Positions 22,589 to 30,400 of a stretch of DNA of 30,400 nt are shown here, one piece after another; position 1 is the stretch's first letter, and each line of letters starts with the position of its first letter. The stretch covers positions 1 to 30,400 of the forward strand of contig JBCCSZ010000052.1 of assembly GCA_039199225.1 (NCBI GenBank), read 5' to 3'. The position numbers and the translations under genes are program-made. The notes under the pieces are model-generated. The model did not search any database. It saw only the letters and a list, made by a program, of their open reading frames with translations, and was not told where the DNA came from. Origin of the DNA: JBCCSZ01 sp039199225 (GTDB lineage Bacteria > Bacteroidota > Bacteroidia > Chitinophagales > Saprospiraceae).

Positions 22589-23803
22589 TCATTCTTCCCG
22601 GATCATGGCATCGATACTTGCAGCCTTTCTTGCTGGTGGAATAGAAGCCAGCAATCCGATGCCAACCACTGTGATGGCTACAGCCGTAAAGTCAATCAAC
22701 CGCATGCTGATCGGATAAGCATCCACGACAAAACCTGCAGGAATCGGAACGACGCCCAAGAGCTTTTGAACCAATATGAAGGCAACAGCCACGACAAAGC
22801 CAATTCCCATCCCCAGCAGGCATAATAATAAGCCTTCATACAAAAATACATTGCGAATTTTTACACTGGTTGCTCCCATCGACTTGAGAATGGCGATGTC
22901 TTTTTTCTTTTCCAAGACAATCATCCACAAAGAGCCAATCATATTAAAAGCCACTAGTACCAGGATGAGACTGAGGATGGCAAAACTCATCCACTTTTCG
23001 ATGTTCATCAGCTTGAGAAAAGCTTCATCCTGTCGGTAGCGATCCCGAACATCAAATTCTGGTCCCATGAGATCACGAATCGCTCCCAAGGTTTTGACAG
23101 GGTCTTTGGAAGCATCCAATCGCAATTCAATGGCGCTGACCTCGTCGTCGTAGCTGAGCAGTTCCCGGGCAAAATCCAATGATGAGAGCACGTATTGATT
23201 GTCAAAATCTTGTTGAATGACAAAGGTACCTGCCGGATAGGCTCTGCGCTTGCGGAAAGGCTCTCCAAAGGTTCCCTTTTTGCGCTTGGCCATGTAGACC
23301 GTCAGTGTATTGACAAAATTATCCACATCGACAGAAAGCTTGTTGCGCATCCCCAGCCCAAGGACCACCATCTCGCGCCCTCTGTCTTGCAAGCTGTAGA
23401 CCCCCTCCTGAACCGTAGAGTCGATCGTCGTTACACTGGCAAAATATTCATCCACCCCCTTCAGCATTCCAAAATCCTGACTGCCTTTGTACTCAAAAAA
23501 GGCCACCTCTTCCAGCGTAAGCGACACGGCCTCTACCCCCTCCATCTGGCGGAGGCGAGCCACCTTCGTAGAATCGACCTCGAACACCTTTCCCTCCACT
23601 GGCAGTATCTTGACGTCTGGATTGAACGAACTGAACAGGCCCGTAATAAGGTCCTCAAAGCCATTAAAAACAGACAAAACCACGATGAGCGCAGCCGTGC
23701 CGATGGCCAAACCCAGAACGGAAATACCAGAAATGAGGTTGATGGCGTTGGTAGAACGCTTAGCGAATAGATACCTTCGGGCGATGCGCAGCGGCCAGTT
23801 CAT
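22589..23803 (-). CDS. FtsX-like ABC permease, LolC/LolE type
   Basis: Inner-membrane permease of 404 residues with the MacB/FtsX topology: TM1 at about 20-47 (ISGISVLGLAIGTAALIVVLSVFNGFE), a large periplasmic domain (about 50-265), then three TM helices (SFAILSLILVLVAFNMIGSLWMIV; LLLCLLGMGIGFVVAVAFILV; LIDFTAVAITVVGIGLLASIPPARKAASI). The opening PLRIARRYLFAKRSTNAINLIS is typical of the LolC/E group that extracts lipoproteins from the inner membrane; the usual conserved ILKSMGAT is present. The ATPase partner (LolD-like) is not adjacent. The gene starts 2 bp after the stop of the GH3 fusion gene, so the two are translationally close and in one operon. Confidence 0.92.
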   Translation of the reverse strand: MNWPLRIARRYLFAKRSTNAINLISGISVLGLAIGTAALIVVLSVFNGFEDLITGLFSSFNPDVKILPVEGKVFEVDSTKVARLRQMEGVEAVSLTLEEVAFFEYKGSQDFGMLKGVDEYFASVTTIDSTVQEGVYSLQDRGREMVVLGLGMRNKLSVDVDNFVNTLTVYMAKRKKGTFGEPFRKRRAYPAGTFVIQQDFDNQYVLSSLDFARELLSYDDEVSAIELRLDASKDPVKTLGAIRDLMGPEFDVRDRYRQDEAFLKLMNIEKWMSFAILSLILVLVAFNMIGSLWMIVLEKKKDIAILKSMGATSVKIRNVFLYEGLLLCLLGMGIGFVVAVAFILVQKLLGVVPIPAGFVVDAYPISMRLIDFTAVAITVVGIGLLASIPPARKAASIDAMIREE

Positions 23804-23805
23804 AC

Positions 23806-26751
23806 TCAGTCGAGTGCTTCGTAAATAATACGCTGGATTCGAGGACGGTAATCCTCTATACTCAATTTATAATTCTTCATAGAGGGGTACGTCCGATTTG
23901 AAAGAAAGACAAATATAAGATTGTATTCCGGATCGACCCACACACAGGTACCCGTAAATCCAAGATGCCCAAAAGTACTTTCAGATGCCTTAGACGAAAC
24001 ATTTTTGTTGCGATTGAGATTCAGCTCCTTCATGTCAAAACCAATCCCTCGACGGCTGGCCTCCTTGTGGCGGGTCACAAAGGTGCGAATCGTCTCCGGC
24101 GTCAGGAATTGCTTGCCTCCATAGTAGCCACCATTGAGCAGCATTTGCATCAAGATGGCCAGATCATTGGCATCGGCAAATAGCCCGGCATGCCCACTGA
24201 CACCACCGAGCATGGCAGCCCCCATATCGTGTACATAGCCCTGCACCCGCTGTCGTCGAAAATATTTATCTTCTTCGGTCGGCGGAATTCTGGTAGTGGA
24301 AAACTCATCCCTTGGGTTGAAGCCAGTTGTGACCATCCCCATTGGGCGGTAAAAGGTATCTTCGACATATTGTGGAAAGGGCTTGCCCGATACTTCCGTC
24401 ACCAATTGGCTCAGCAGATAAAAACCCAAATCGCTGTACTTGTACTCTAGCTTGGAGCGCAGCTCTGATTCCCGAATTTGTTTCCAGATGGAATCCCTGA
24501 AATCGTCTACCATAAAAAGCTTATCCGTCACTGGCACACTGTATTTGTCGCTTTTCTTTCGACTGTAATACTTGGGCATGGGCCGAGGGTTGCGGCGGCT
24601 TTTCGTAACGGTCTGCTCAAAGAAGGGAATCCAGGGTTGCAGCCTGGCTCGGTGAGCCATAATATCATAAATGGTCAATCCAGCCTTATTCGTCGATTTC
24701 AGCTCCGGTAGATAATTGCTCAGCGGCTCATAGATATTGATGCGCCCTTCTTCGTGCAATTTCATAATGGAAACAGTAGTCGCAGCAATCTTGGTGATGG
24801 AAGCAAGATCGTAAATATCTGAAGCAGCTACCCGTCGTTTCTTGGAATAGGTATGGTGACCAAAGCCTTTGTTGAAGACCACCTTTCCATCTTTAGCAAC
24901 CAATACAACCCCACCCGGGGTGGCCCGCTTGCGAATGGCTTCTTTCATCACATCGTCAATGCGGCTGAGGCCAGCAGATTTCAGTCCGACGCTTTCTGGC
25001 AGATCATAGGACAGGCGGAAAAAAGAACTCGTCGTCACCCCATCGTTGAAGCGACTACGCTCCGAGGCTGTCACAGGGAGTCTTCCACGAACGCTAAACG
25101 CACCAAATAAAGCCTGAGCAGCCAGGTCTTGGGTCATATCATCCTCGTTGTAGGCTTCTAATACCCAATCGACATCATCAAAATATTTCAGGCTGTAGGG
25201 ATTGCCGAAGACAACGAGTACTACCTTTGTCATCTTCCGCAGAGCATCGATGAAAGCCCGCTGGCTCATGTCGATACCAAAGTTTTTACTGGCATAAGAA
25301 CTCATATCGTGCAATCCAATAATAACCACCTCCTTTTGGCCCAGCTTACTAATCAGCCGCCTAGAGGCCGTCGTGCTCATATTCTTAGCTGCATAATAGT
25401 GCTCTACTTCAGCATACTTACTCAAGGTATTTTGAAAACTTGTCTGACTTAAGGAACCCATTGCCAAGGAGCCTATTTTTCCTTTCTCCATTTGCCGGAA
25501 AGGCAGCAAATCTTCCTTGTTACGCACCAATGTAAGTGCATTGCGGATCAAACGGCGCTTGAGAACATCCGATTCCTTATTGTTGAGGTCTTCCCAAATG
25601 TTGGCAATTCGCAAAGGCTCGAACTTGGTGACCCCTAAGCGATACTTCGACCGCAAGATTTTACGTACACTTTCGTAAACATCTTCCATCGACAACTTCC
25701 CTTCTGACACATACCTTTTGATGGACTGAATGGCAAGGGGAATATCACCGGGAAGCAATAAGACATCGTTGCCAGCTACCAAGGCATTGGCTTCTACCTC
25801 TCCTTCTTCGTGGTGTTTGGTAACCCCCTTCATGTCCAGGGCATCGGTAAAAATCAAGCCTTCGAAACCCAATTCCTCTTTAAGGATATTACTGACTGCA
25901 TTGCGCGACAAGGTCGTCGGGCGATTTTCTCTATTGTCGATTACCGGTACATGCAAATGAGCAATCATCATACTTTGGATGCCATGATCGGCCAATACGC
26001 GAAATGGAAATAGCTCGATGCTATCCAGGCGTTGGCGGTCGTGCGAAATGATTGGCAGGTCGTAGTGGGAGTCCACATCAGTATCACCATGGCCGGGAAA
26101 ATGCTTGGCACAGGCCATTACTTGAGCATCTTGCATCCCTTTCATGTAGGCATAACTTTTTGCAGCAACATTGTAGCGATCCTCCCCGAAGGAACGGGTG
26201 TTGATGACAGGATTCTCAGGATTGTTATTGACATCGGCCACCGGAGCAAAGTTGACGTGAACGCCGAGGCGCTTGCAATGGCGAGCCACCTCCTGCCCCA
26301 TTTCGTACAGCAGGCGATTGTCTTGAATGGCACCGAGCATGAGCTGCCTAGGAAAACTGACTGCGCTGGATTTGAGTCGCATGCCCAGCCCCCATTCGGC
26401 ATCCATTGAGATCAGCAGAGGTACTCGTTTGGACAAGGCTTGGTAGCGGTTGGTCAATTCTGCCTGCTTTTCGGGCGTCCCCTGAAAAAAGCAAAGTCCT
26501 CCGACTTGGTGTTCCTTGATGATTTTCTCGACCTTGGCAATGTGGTCGGGACCAATGTTGGAATGTGCGCGGATCATAAACAACTGCGCGATGCGTTCCT
26601 CCTCGTTCATAGCATCGAAGACATCGGTGATCCAGGCTTCCTCTTCGGCCAGAGACTCAGCCGCTGTTTTTCCTGGCTCTGTATTGTAAGGATCATTGGC
26701 GCCAATCGCTACAAAGGCCAAAAGTAAGATGGTTAAAAAGGTAGATTTCAT
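23806..26751 (-). CDS. GH3 beta-N-acetylhexosaminidase-like/serine beta-lactamase-like fusion
   Basis: Exported 981-residue fusion. A signal peptide (residues 1-18) is followed by a NagZ-like GH3 domain (about 40-375) with the KH-(F)-PGHGDT motif at 216-224, whose histidine acts as the acid/base in NagZ enzymes, and a nucleophile aspartate D303 in FTDALDM. A second GH3-type domain covers about 400-580. Residues 590-981 are a penicillin-binding-protein-like serine hydrolase: SITK at 651-654 (catalytic Ser651/Lys654), YSD at 772-774 in the place of YxN, SGHAGLFADANDLA at 852-865, and HLGFTG at 929-934 as the KTG-like box. The combination suggests cleavage of peptidoglycan fragments on both glycan and peptide sides. 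This architecture is common in Bacteroidota. It lies between a TMTC-like gene (75-bp gap) and a LolC/E-type permease (2-bp gap). Confidence 0.93.
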   Translation of the reverse strand: MKSTFLTILLLAFVAIGANDPYNTEPGKTAAESLAEEEAWITDVFDAMNEEERIAQLFMIRAHSNIGPDHIAKVEKIIKEHQVGGLCFFQGTPEKQAELTNRYQALSKRVPLLISMDAEWGLGMRLKSSAVSFPRQLMLGAIQDNRLLYEMGQEVARHCKRLGVHVNFAPVADVNNNPENPVINTRSFGEDRYNVAAKSYAYMKGMQDAQVMACAKHFPGHGDTDVDSHYDLPIISHDRQRLDSIELFPFRVLADHGIQSMMIAHLHVPVIDNRENRPTTLSRNAVSNILKEELGFEGLIFTDALDMKGVTKHHEEGEVEANALVAGNDVLLLPGDIPLAIQSIKRYVSEGKLSMEDVYESVRKILRSKYRLGVTKFEPLRIANIWEDLNNKESDVLKRRLIRNALTLVRNKEDLLPFRQMEKGKIGSLAMGSLSQTSFQNTLSKYAEVEHYYAAKNMSTTASRRLISKLGQKEVVIIGLHDMSSYASKNFGIDMSQRAFIDALRKMTKVVLVVFGNPYSLKYFDDVDWVLEAYNEDDMTQDLAAQALFGAFSVRGRLPVTASERSRFNDGVTTSSFFRLSYDLPESVGLKSAGLSRIDDVMKEAIRKRATPGGVVLVAKDGKVVFNKGFGHHTYSKKRRVAASDIYDLASITKIAATTVSIMKLHEEGRINIYEPLSNYLPELKSTNKAGLTIYDIMAHRARLQPWIPFFEQTVTKSRRNPRPMPKYYSRKKSDKYSVPVTDKLFMVDDFRDSIWKQIRESELRSKLEYKYSDLGFYLLSQLVTEVSGKPFPQYVEDTFYRPMGMVTTGFNPRDEFSTTRIPPTEEDKYFRRQRVQGYVHDMGAAMLGGVSGHAGLFADANDLAILMQMLLNGGYYGGKQFLTPETIRTFVTRHKEASRRGIGFDMKELNLNRNKNVSSKASESTFGHLGFTGTCVWVDPEYNLIFVFLSNRTYPSMKNYKLSIEDYRPRIQRIIYEALD

Positions 26752-26826
26752 AATGCTCAGATTCTCAATTCAAAATCCTCCAATACAAACTATTCGTCTG
26801 TGGAGCCAGTCCCTTGTTCTTTTTCT

Positions 26827-28935
26827 TTACTGCCCACCCATCCGCTGCCGCTCTGCCGCTTGCTTCTGCTGCCGGATGCCAGGCTGCAATTCTTCGGCCC
26901 GATTGAACGACAAGTTGGCCTTGTCATTTGAGCCAACGTGCATAAAAGCACTTCCCATATTCCAATGCGCATCGGCGTTGTTGGGCTGTATCTCAACCGC
27001 CTTTTGAAAATATTCAATGGCCCGAAGGTTCTGACCAGAGATGCCATAAGCAATCCCCAGCAGTCGGTTGGTCTCATAGTCATTGGGCATGCGCTTTCGC
27101 GCTTCTTGCAGGTTGAGGATCGACTTTTTCAGGTCGTTTTTTTCCTGCCCCCAATAGCGACCTGCGTCCCGATAGGTGATCGCTATATTTTTAGTAGCAT
27201 TCTCATCCCCTGGATTGAATTGCAAGACCTTATTGTAGTATCCAATCGCCTTGTCGTATTCCTTGAGGTAGTTATGGCAGTTGCCCAGTTGCAGGTATGG
27301 CTCTTTGTAGCCTGGGTGTATCTGCAGGGCTTCGTTGAGATGACCGACGGCCTCTTGCAACATCTTCCGGCGTTCGTTTTCATTTTCAACCTTCAAGGAC
27401 TGAGCCGTCAGCTCACCGCCCATGGCATTGCGAAGTTTGGCACTGTTCAAAGAAGTTTTTACATCCGTTTTGAACAGAGTAAAATTGTCTTTCCAGGCCA
27501 TATTGCGACTGATCGTTTTGCCGCCGAACAACAGAGCTGCTGCTCCCAGAACGATGAGGGCTGTATTTAATTGCTTAAAAGACTGTAGAGCTTTGCCCCC
27601 TGTCTGCCGCTGGGCCAACCGATACAGCAAAATAGCAACAGCTATACAAAAGCCGACCGAAGGCATGAACAACAGACGCTCTGCCATGTTGGTTCCGATG
27701 GGAAACAAGATATTAGAGACAATGGAAAAGGTCACCAGATAAAAGAGGACCGCAAAAGCGAGGTGATCTTTCCGAAACAGGCCCCGAATACCGTAGCCGA
27801 TCAAACCCAAGAACGCAAGTAGGCTGAGCAAAACTTGCCAATTTCCCCAACTCATAATGGCTACATGACGCGGATAATAGTCGTGGGTCAGTGGATGAGG
27901 AAAGACCAACAGCTGAAGGTACTTCCCAATGGTATACATAATCGTCGCCGATTTCTCTGCAAAGCTTAGAGGTACATAACGCCCCCCTTCCAACTTGATG
28001 AATGGGTTGTTCATCAGCTCCATCGAAGGCTCACCGAAAGAACCCAATATGGAAAAACGGATGATCAAAAACAGTACAGAAGCAGCTATGAAAGGAACCG
28101 TTAGGGAAACTATTTTACCATTACCCGCCTTGGTAAAAAAGTAGTACATCAGCGGAACAACAGCCAAAAAAGTGATGGCATTCTCCTTTGACATCAGGGC
28201 CAAGAAAAATACCAGCCCAGCCAATATTTGCCATTTGAACAATCCCTCCCGGAAAGCGCGAATGGACAAATAGGCAGCACCCAGACTACCCAGTAAGCTG
28301 ACAATTTCGTCTCGTCCTTTAATGTTGGCAACAGCCTCTGTGTGAATGGGATGCGCGACAAATAACAGAGCCGCTCCCAAAGCAACAAACAATGCATAAC
28401 TCTCCTGCCCTTTTCCATCCATCAAAGCCAATAGCAGCCAGTACAGCATCAAACCCGTCAGACCAAACAGCAGTATGTTGATCAGGTGGCCGACAAAAGG
28501 ATTGCCTTCCTTGACAATCTTTCCGTTGGCATCCTTTTGGGGCTGTCCATTGGCATCTTTCACGGTTTTGGCCGTCAGTTGCCATTCTATGGCGAATAGC
28601 ACAAGCGTTAAGGGACGATAGCGACCGCCGGAGACGAGTTTGTCTTTGCCTTCGCGTTTGAAAAATCCCTTGAAAGTATCGTAAGTGAGGATACCTGGAA
28701 TACCAGCTAGGCCATCCGTTGTGTACATGTTGTCGTAAATAACGATGGCATCATCTTGTGTGTAATCGTGTTGAAGGGTATTTGCGTAAAGCAGAAAGCT
28801 GAAGATGAGAATTAGATAGGCGTGCCAGCGCCGGTTGGAGAAGAAAGCTGGTTGACCCATCAAGCCGGAATTGCCTGAAGCCGTAAGTTTAGGGGATTTT
28901 TGGTTGCGTTGCTTTGTTTTCTTGTTCTTGGCCAT
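26827..28935 (-). CDS. TMTC-like GT-C membrane protein with TPR domain
   Basis: Integral membrane protein of 702 residues. After a basic head, TM helices run from about residue 38 to 480, ten or more. The first periplasmic loop has QDDAIVIYDNMY, with paired acidic residues D61/D62 as in the active-site loop of GT-C glycosyltransferases, followed by GGRYRPLT, a motif typical of the TMTC/Dpy19-like proteins. Residues about 520-702 are TPRs (HLNEALQIHPGYKEPYLQLGN; EYDKAIGYYNKVLQFNPGDENA; AIEYFQKAVEIQPNNADAHWNMG). TMTC proteins transfer mannose to Ser/Thr in animals; bacterial members are mostly uncharacterised and could glycosylate exported proteins. It is the first gene of a likely operon with the GH3 fusion and the permease. 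Confidence 0.87.
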   Translation of the reverse strand: MAKNKKTKQRNQKSPKLTASGNSGLMGQPAFFSNRRWHAYLILIFSFLLYANTLQHDYTQDDAIVIYDNMYTTDGLAGIPGILTYDTFKGFFKREGKDKLVSGGRYRPLTLVLFAIEWQLTAKTVKDANGQPQKDANGKIVKEGNPFVGHLINILLFGLTGLMLYWLLLALMDGKGQESYALFVALGAALLFVAHPIHTEAVANIKGRDEIVSLLGSLGAAYLSIRAFREGLFKWQILAGLVFFLALMSKENAITFLAVVPLMYYFFTKAGNGKIVSLTVPFIAASVLFLIIRFSILGSFGEPSMELMNNPFIKLEGGRYVPLSFAEKSATIMYTIGKYLQLLVFPHPLTHDYYPRHVAIMSWGNWQVLLSLLAFLGLIGYGIRGLFRKDHLAFAVLFYLVTFSIVSNILFPIGTNMAERLLFMPSVGFCIAVAILLYRLAQRQTGGKALQSFKQLNTALIVLGAAALLFGGKTISRNMAWKDNFTLFKTDVKTSLNSAKLRNAMGGELTAQSLKVENENERRKMLQEAVGHLNEALQIHPGYKEPYLQLGNCHNYLKEYDKAIGYYNKVLQFNPGDENATKNIAITYRDAGRYWGQEKNDLKKSILNLQEARKRMPNDYETNRLLGIAYGISGQNLRAIEYFQKAVEIQPNNADAHWNMGSAFMHVGSNDKANLSFNRAEELQPGIRQQKQAAERQRMGGQ

Positions 28936-29054
28936 AATCGATCTTGCGACTGTTCCGTAAAATGAAATAAGGCAACAGATTGTCTGTTCCGAGGAAGTAT
29001 ACGGATTTTCCGCCGCTATGGTCGGCTAAAATATTGATTTTTTTTGGGAAAGCC

Positions 29055-29516
29055 CTAATCTACTCGCGCCGCCTCGGTCAAGGCGTAAATCAAGCGGTTG
29101 ATATCGGTATCATTGAGTTCTAACTTGCCCCGAATGGTAACGGGCTCAGTAGTGTATTTGATGGGTTCTTTAGCTAGCACTTCCATGACCGTTTCTGGAC
29201 CAGCGCCACCACAGAAGAAGCACATGTTGTATGGAAAGGCGGAGAAAACAAACTCTTTATGGCTTTTATAGCCCTCGACAGGGATGATATAGCCCTTGAT
29301 GGTAACGATATTACCATCCAGTTTTTTAATTGGATCACTGAATACTGGCACATCTACCTTGAAGCCCATCACCTCGTCGTACTGCTTTTTGAATGTAATC
29401 TTAGAAAGTACCTTCCATAGGTTCTCTGCCTTTGTTTCAGGAGCTTGCGCAGCAGCTTGTGGCATAAAGGTAGCCAGCAACAAAACAGGAATCAAAAAGG
29501 CCGTCAGATATTTCAT
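29055..29516 (-). CDS. Exported CFFCG-motif protein, DUF3299-like (copy 1)
   Basis: A 153-residue exported protein from the ATG at 29516 (MKYLTAFLIPVLLLATFMPQAAAQ, a clear signal peptide); an extended frame reaches 29594 but would put 26 residues before the signal peptide. The mature part has beta-strands DGNIVTIKGYIIPVEGYK, the signature FSAFPYNMCFFCGGAGPETVMEV (cysteines C99 and C102) and a final beta-strand region PVTIRGKLELNDTD. The G-Y-(I/V)-x-P strand and the following cysteine-containing loop resemble DUF3299 proteins, which have an OB-like fold; I call it DUF3299-like on pattern. The tandem neighbour at 29655-30128 is a paralogue. Both follow an FtsX-like permease gene. The function is unknown; the CxxC may bind a metal or take part in thiol chemistry. 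Confidence 0.75.
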   Translation of the reverse strand: MKYLTAFLIPVLLLATFMPQAAAQAPETKAENLWKVLSKITFKKQYDEVMGFKVDVPVFSDPIKKLDGNIVTIKGYIIPVEGYKSHKEFVFSAFPYNMCFFCGGAGPETVMEVLAKEPIKYTTEPVTIRGKLELNDTDINRLIYALTEAARVD

Positions 29517-29591
29517 AATATGTAGGACTTTGATGGGCAAAACAAGGTTTTTCAATTTGTAAAATTCCATAGGCACCATAAATGTTCTATA

Positions 29592-29599
29592 CAAAGGTA
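29592..29599 (-). promoter_or_regulatory. Possible -7 element for copy 1 of the CFFCG pair
   Basis: On the minus strand TACCTTTG is a perfect TAnnTTTG. No good -33 box is found at the normal distance, though TTG lies about 23 bp further upstream. If real, copy 1 can be expressed apart from copy 2. Confidence 0.3.
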
Positions 29600-29654
29600 A
29601 GGACTGCCGAACGAAATAGTTACAATTGATGGCTTGTCAACGCCTTTACGCTTG

Positions 29655-30128
29655 CTAACGATCCACCAATTCTGCCTCTTTCAAACTGAACATAACACCA
29701 TCGGTGTTGCGTGACGTAAACTCAAACCGTCCTTTGATCGTCATGGATTTTTCGGAAAAAGGAATCTTTTGATTGTCTTTGGTAAACACCTCCACAACGG
29801 ATTCTGGGCCGGCTTTGCCACAAAAGAAGCAACTTCTGTAGGGAAAGGCGGAAAACATAAAGTGGCTCTGGGCTTTTTTCCCGCTCAATGGAATCACATA
29901 TCCTTTTAGCGTGATGACCTCTCCCTCCAACTTTTCAATCATTCCAATGAATTTACCGTTGCCCGCTACCGCTGTTGTGGAAGCCCCCCCCTTGGAAGTA
30001 AACTCCTTTTCATATTTCATCATTCCCAGCGTACGCCAGGCATTTACTTTTGAGGACTGGGCAAAAGAAGCCGTACTCGCGCACAGCAAGAATGCCAGAA
30101 ACATAGTTAAAGCTGCTATTTTTTTCAT
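29655..30128 (-). CDS. Exported CFFCG-motif protein, DUF3299-like (copy 2)
   Basis: A 157-residue paralogue of the downstream gene. A signal peptide (MKKIAALTMFLAFLLCASTASFAQ) precedes a region SSKVNAWRTLGMMKYEKEF, then KLEGEVITLKGYVIPLSG, FMFSAFPYRSCFFCGKAGPES (C100/C103) and SMTIKGRFEFTSRNTDGVMFSLKEAEL. The shared core (G-E/N-V/I-T-I/L-KGY-IP, FSAFPYxxCFFCGxAGPExVxEV) leaves no doubt that the two genes arose by duplication. An extra S/T/G-rich insertion at about 45-60 contains an 8-G run in the coding strand (codons 47-49, GGG GGG GC), unusual within a gene. The preceding FtsX-like permease ends 87 bp upstream. The function is unknown. Confidence 0.78.
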   Translation of the reverse strand: MKKIAALTMFLAFLLCASTASFAQSSKVNAWRTLGMMKYEKEFTSKGGASTTAVAGNGKFIGMIEKLEGEVITLKGYVIPLSGKKAQSHFMFSAFPYRSCFFCGKAGPESVVEVFTKDNQKIPFSEKSMTIKGRFEFTSRNTDGVMFSLKEAELVDR

Positions 30129-30215
30129 AATCTTTCCTCAGTTTCAGTTCAAAACTCCTGTCAAAAACGCATCCTTTAGACGTAATATTACAACAAATCG
30201 ACACGGTCTTAGGTC

Positions 30216-30400
30216 CTAAGATTGTGTTAAAGTTGTTGAAATATCTGTTTTTGAGGCTGACATAGCTGGTAAAACTGCCGCTAGGAAGCCTATAAAGACC
30301 GCTCCGGCCAGCAATAAAAACTCAGCTGTCAAAAACATCCGACCGGTAAAGGAATAGCGATAGGCATCCTTCATGTAGCTCGAAAACAGTTCCATACTCA
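30216..30400 (-). CDS. FtsX-like ABC transporter permease, C-terminal fragment
   Basis: Only the last 60 residues are present; the gene continues beyond the right edge. The visible part runs MELFSSYMKDAYRYSFTG, a hydrophobic helix FLLLAGAVFIGFLAAVLPAM, and the cytoplasmic tail SASKTDISTTLTQS with a TAG stop at 30216-30218. A last helix followed by (P)-A-x-x-A-S-x-x-D-(I/P) is the classical end of MacB/FtsX-type permeases, where the short tail after the final helix carries the ARKAS-like motif. It lies upstream of the two CFFCG-motif genes on the same strand, so they are likely one operon. The ATP-binding subunit is not in the window. Confidence 0.8.
   Translation of the reverse strand, partial: SMELFSSYMKDAYRYSFTGRMFLTAEFLLLAGAVFIGFLAAVLPAMSASKTDISTTLTQS

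Noticed and set aside
23195..23770. 191-residue open frame opposite the LolC/E-type permease
   Set aside because: Shadow of a strongly supported gene; no motif or own promoter.

Overview
The window reads as an ordinary chromosomal segment of a Bacteroidota bacterium, most likely Saprospiria (Lewinella/Haliscomenobacter-like). The reasons are a GldH gliding lipoprotein, a type IX secretion C-terminal sorting domain, a short AMP nucleosidase, a carbamoyl-phosphate synthase large subunit without the C-terminal regulatory domain, a GH3/beta-lactamase fusion, and upstream elements that fit the Bacteroidota promoter consensus TTTG-N17-21-TAnnTTTG. The taxon is inferred from these features. I saw no tRNA, rRNA, CRISPR array, insertion sequence or phage gene.

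Layout. 1-2454 is the 3' part of carB. 2451-3859 is a TetR-type regulator followed by an SDR oxidoreductase, and each gene has a near-identical palindromic operator just upstream. 3977-5772 holds an AMP nucleosidase and, convergent to it, a zinc-free MDR reductase that lies behind a nucleotide cyclase with TM2, repeat and SHOCT-like regions (5806-7287). 7695-9625 is a T9SS-exported protein plus an aldo/keto reductase. 9707-11676 contains a TlpA-like thioredoxin protein, an orphan DUF6428 gene with a palindrome in its leader, and a DUF4197 lipoprotein-like gene. 11815-15190 carries an exported seven-bladed RCC1 propeller and a seven-heme cytochrome c fused to TPRs. 15314-17630 is grpE-dnaJ-gldH, and 17760-19497 a second TlpA-like protein and a flippase-like membrane protein.

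19645-22572 is the least understood stretch: a CoxE/YehP-like VWA protein with a strong, nearly leaderless promoter, a DUF4240-like protein, an unrecognised 104-residue protein and a YdeI-like protein, with intergenic repeats and nested hairpins between them. 22589-28935 is a probable operon of a TMTC-like glycosyltransferase with TPRs, a NagZ-like GH3 fused to a serine beta-lactamase-like domain, and a LolC/E-type permease, which suggests cell-envelope work. 29055-30400 is the end of a second FtsX-like permease followed by two tandem exported paralogues with a shared CFFCG motif, a candidate metal or redox-linked ABC system.

Most of the window is housekeeping or family-typical. The best leads for something undescribed are the permease/CFFCG-paralogue operon (one copy has a G8 tract in its coding sequence), the VWA/DUF4240/unknown-protein neighbourhood, and the seven-heme-TPR cytochrome beside the RCC1 propeller.
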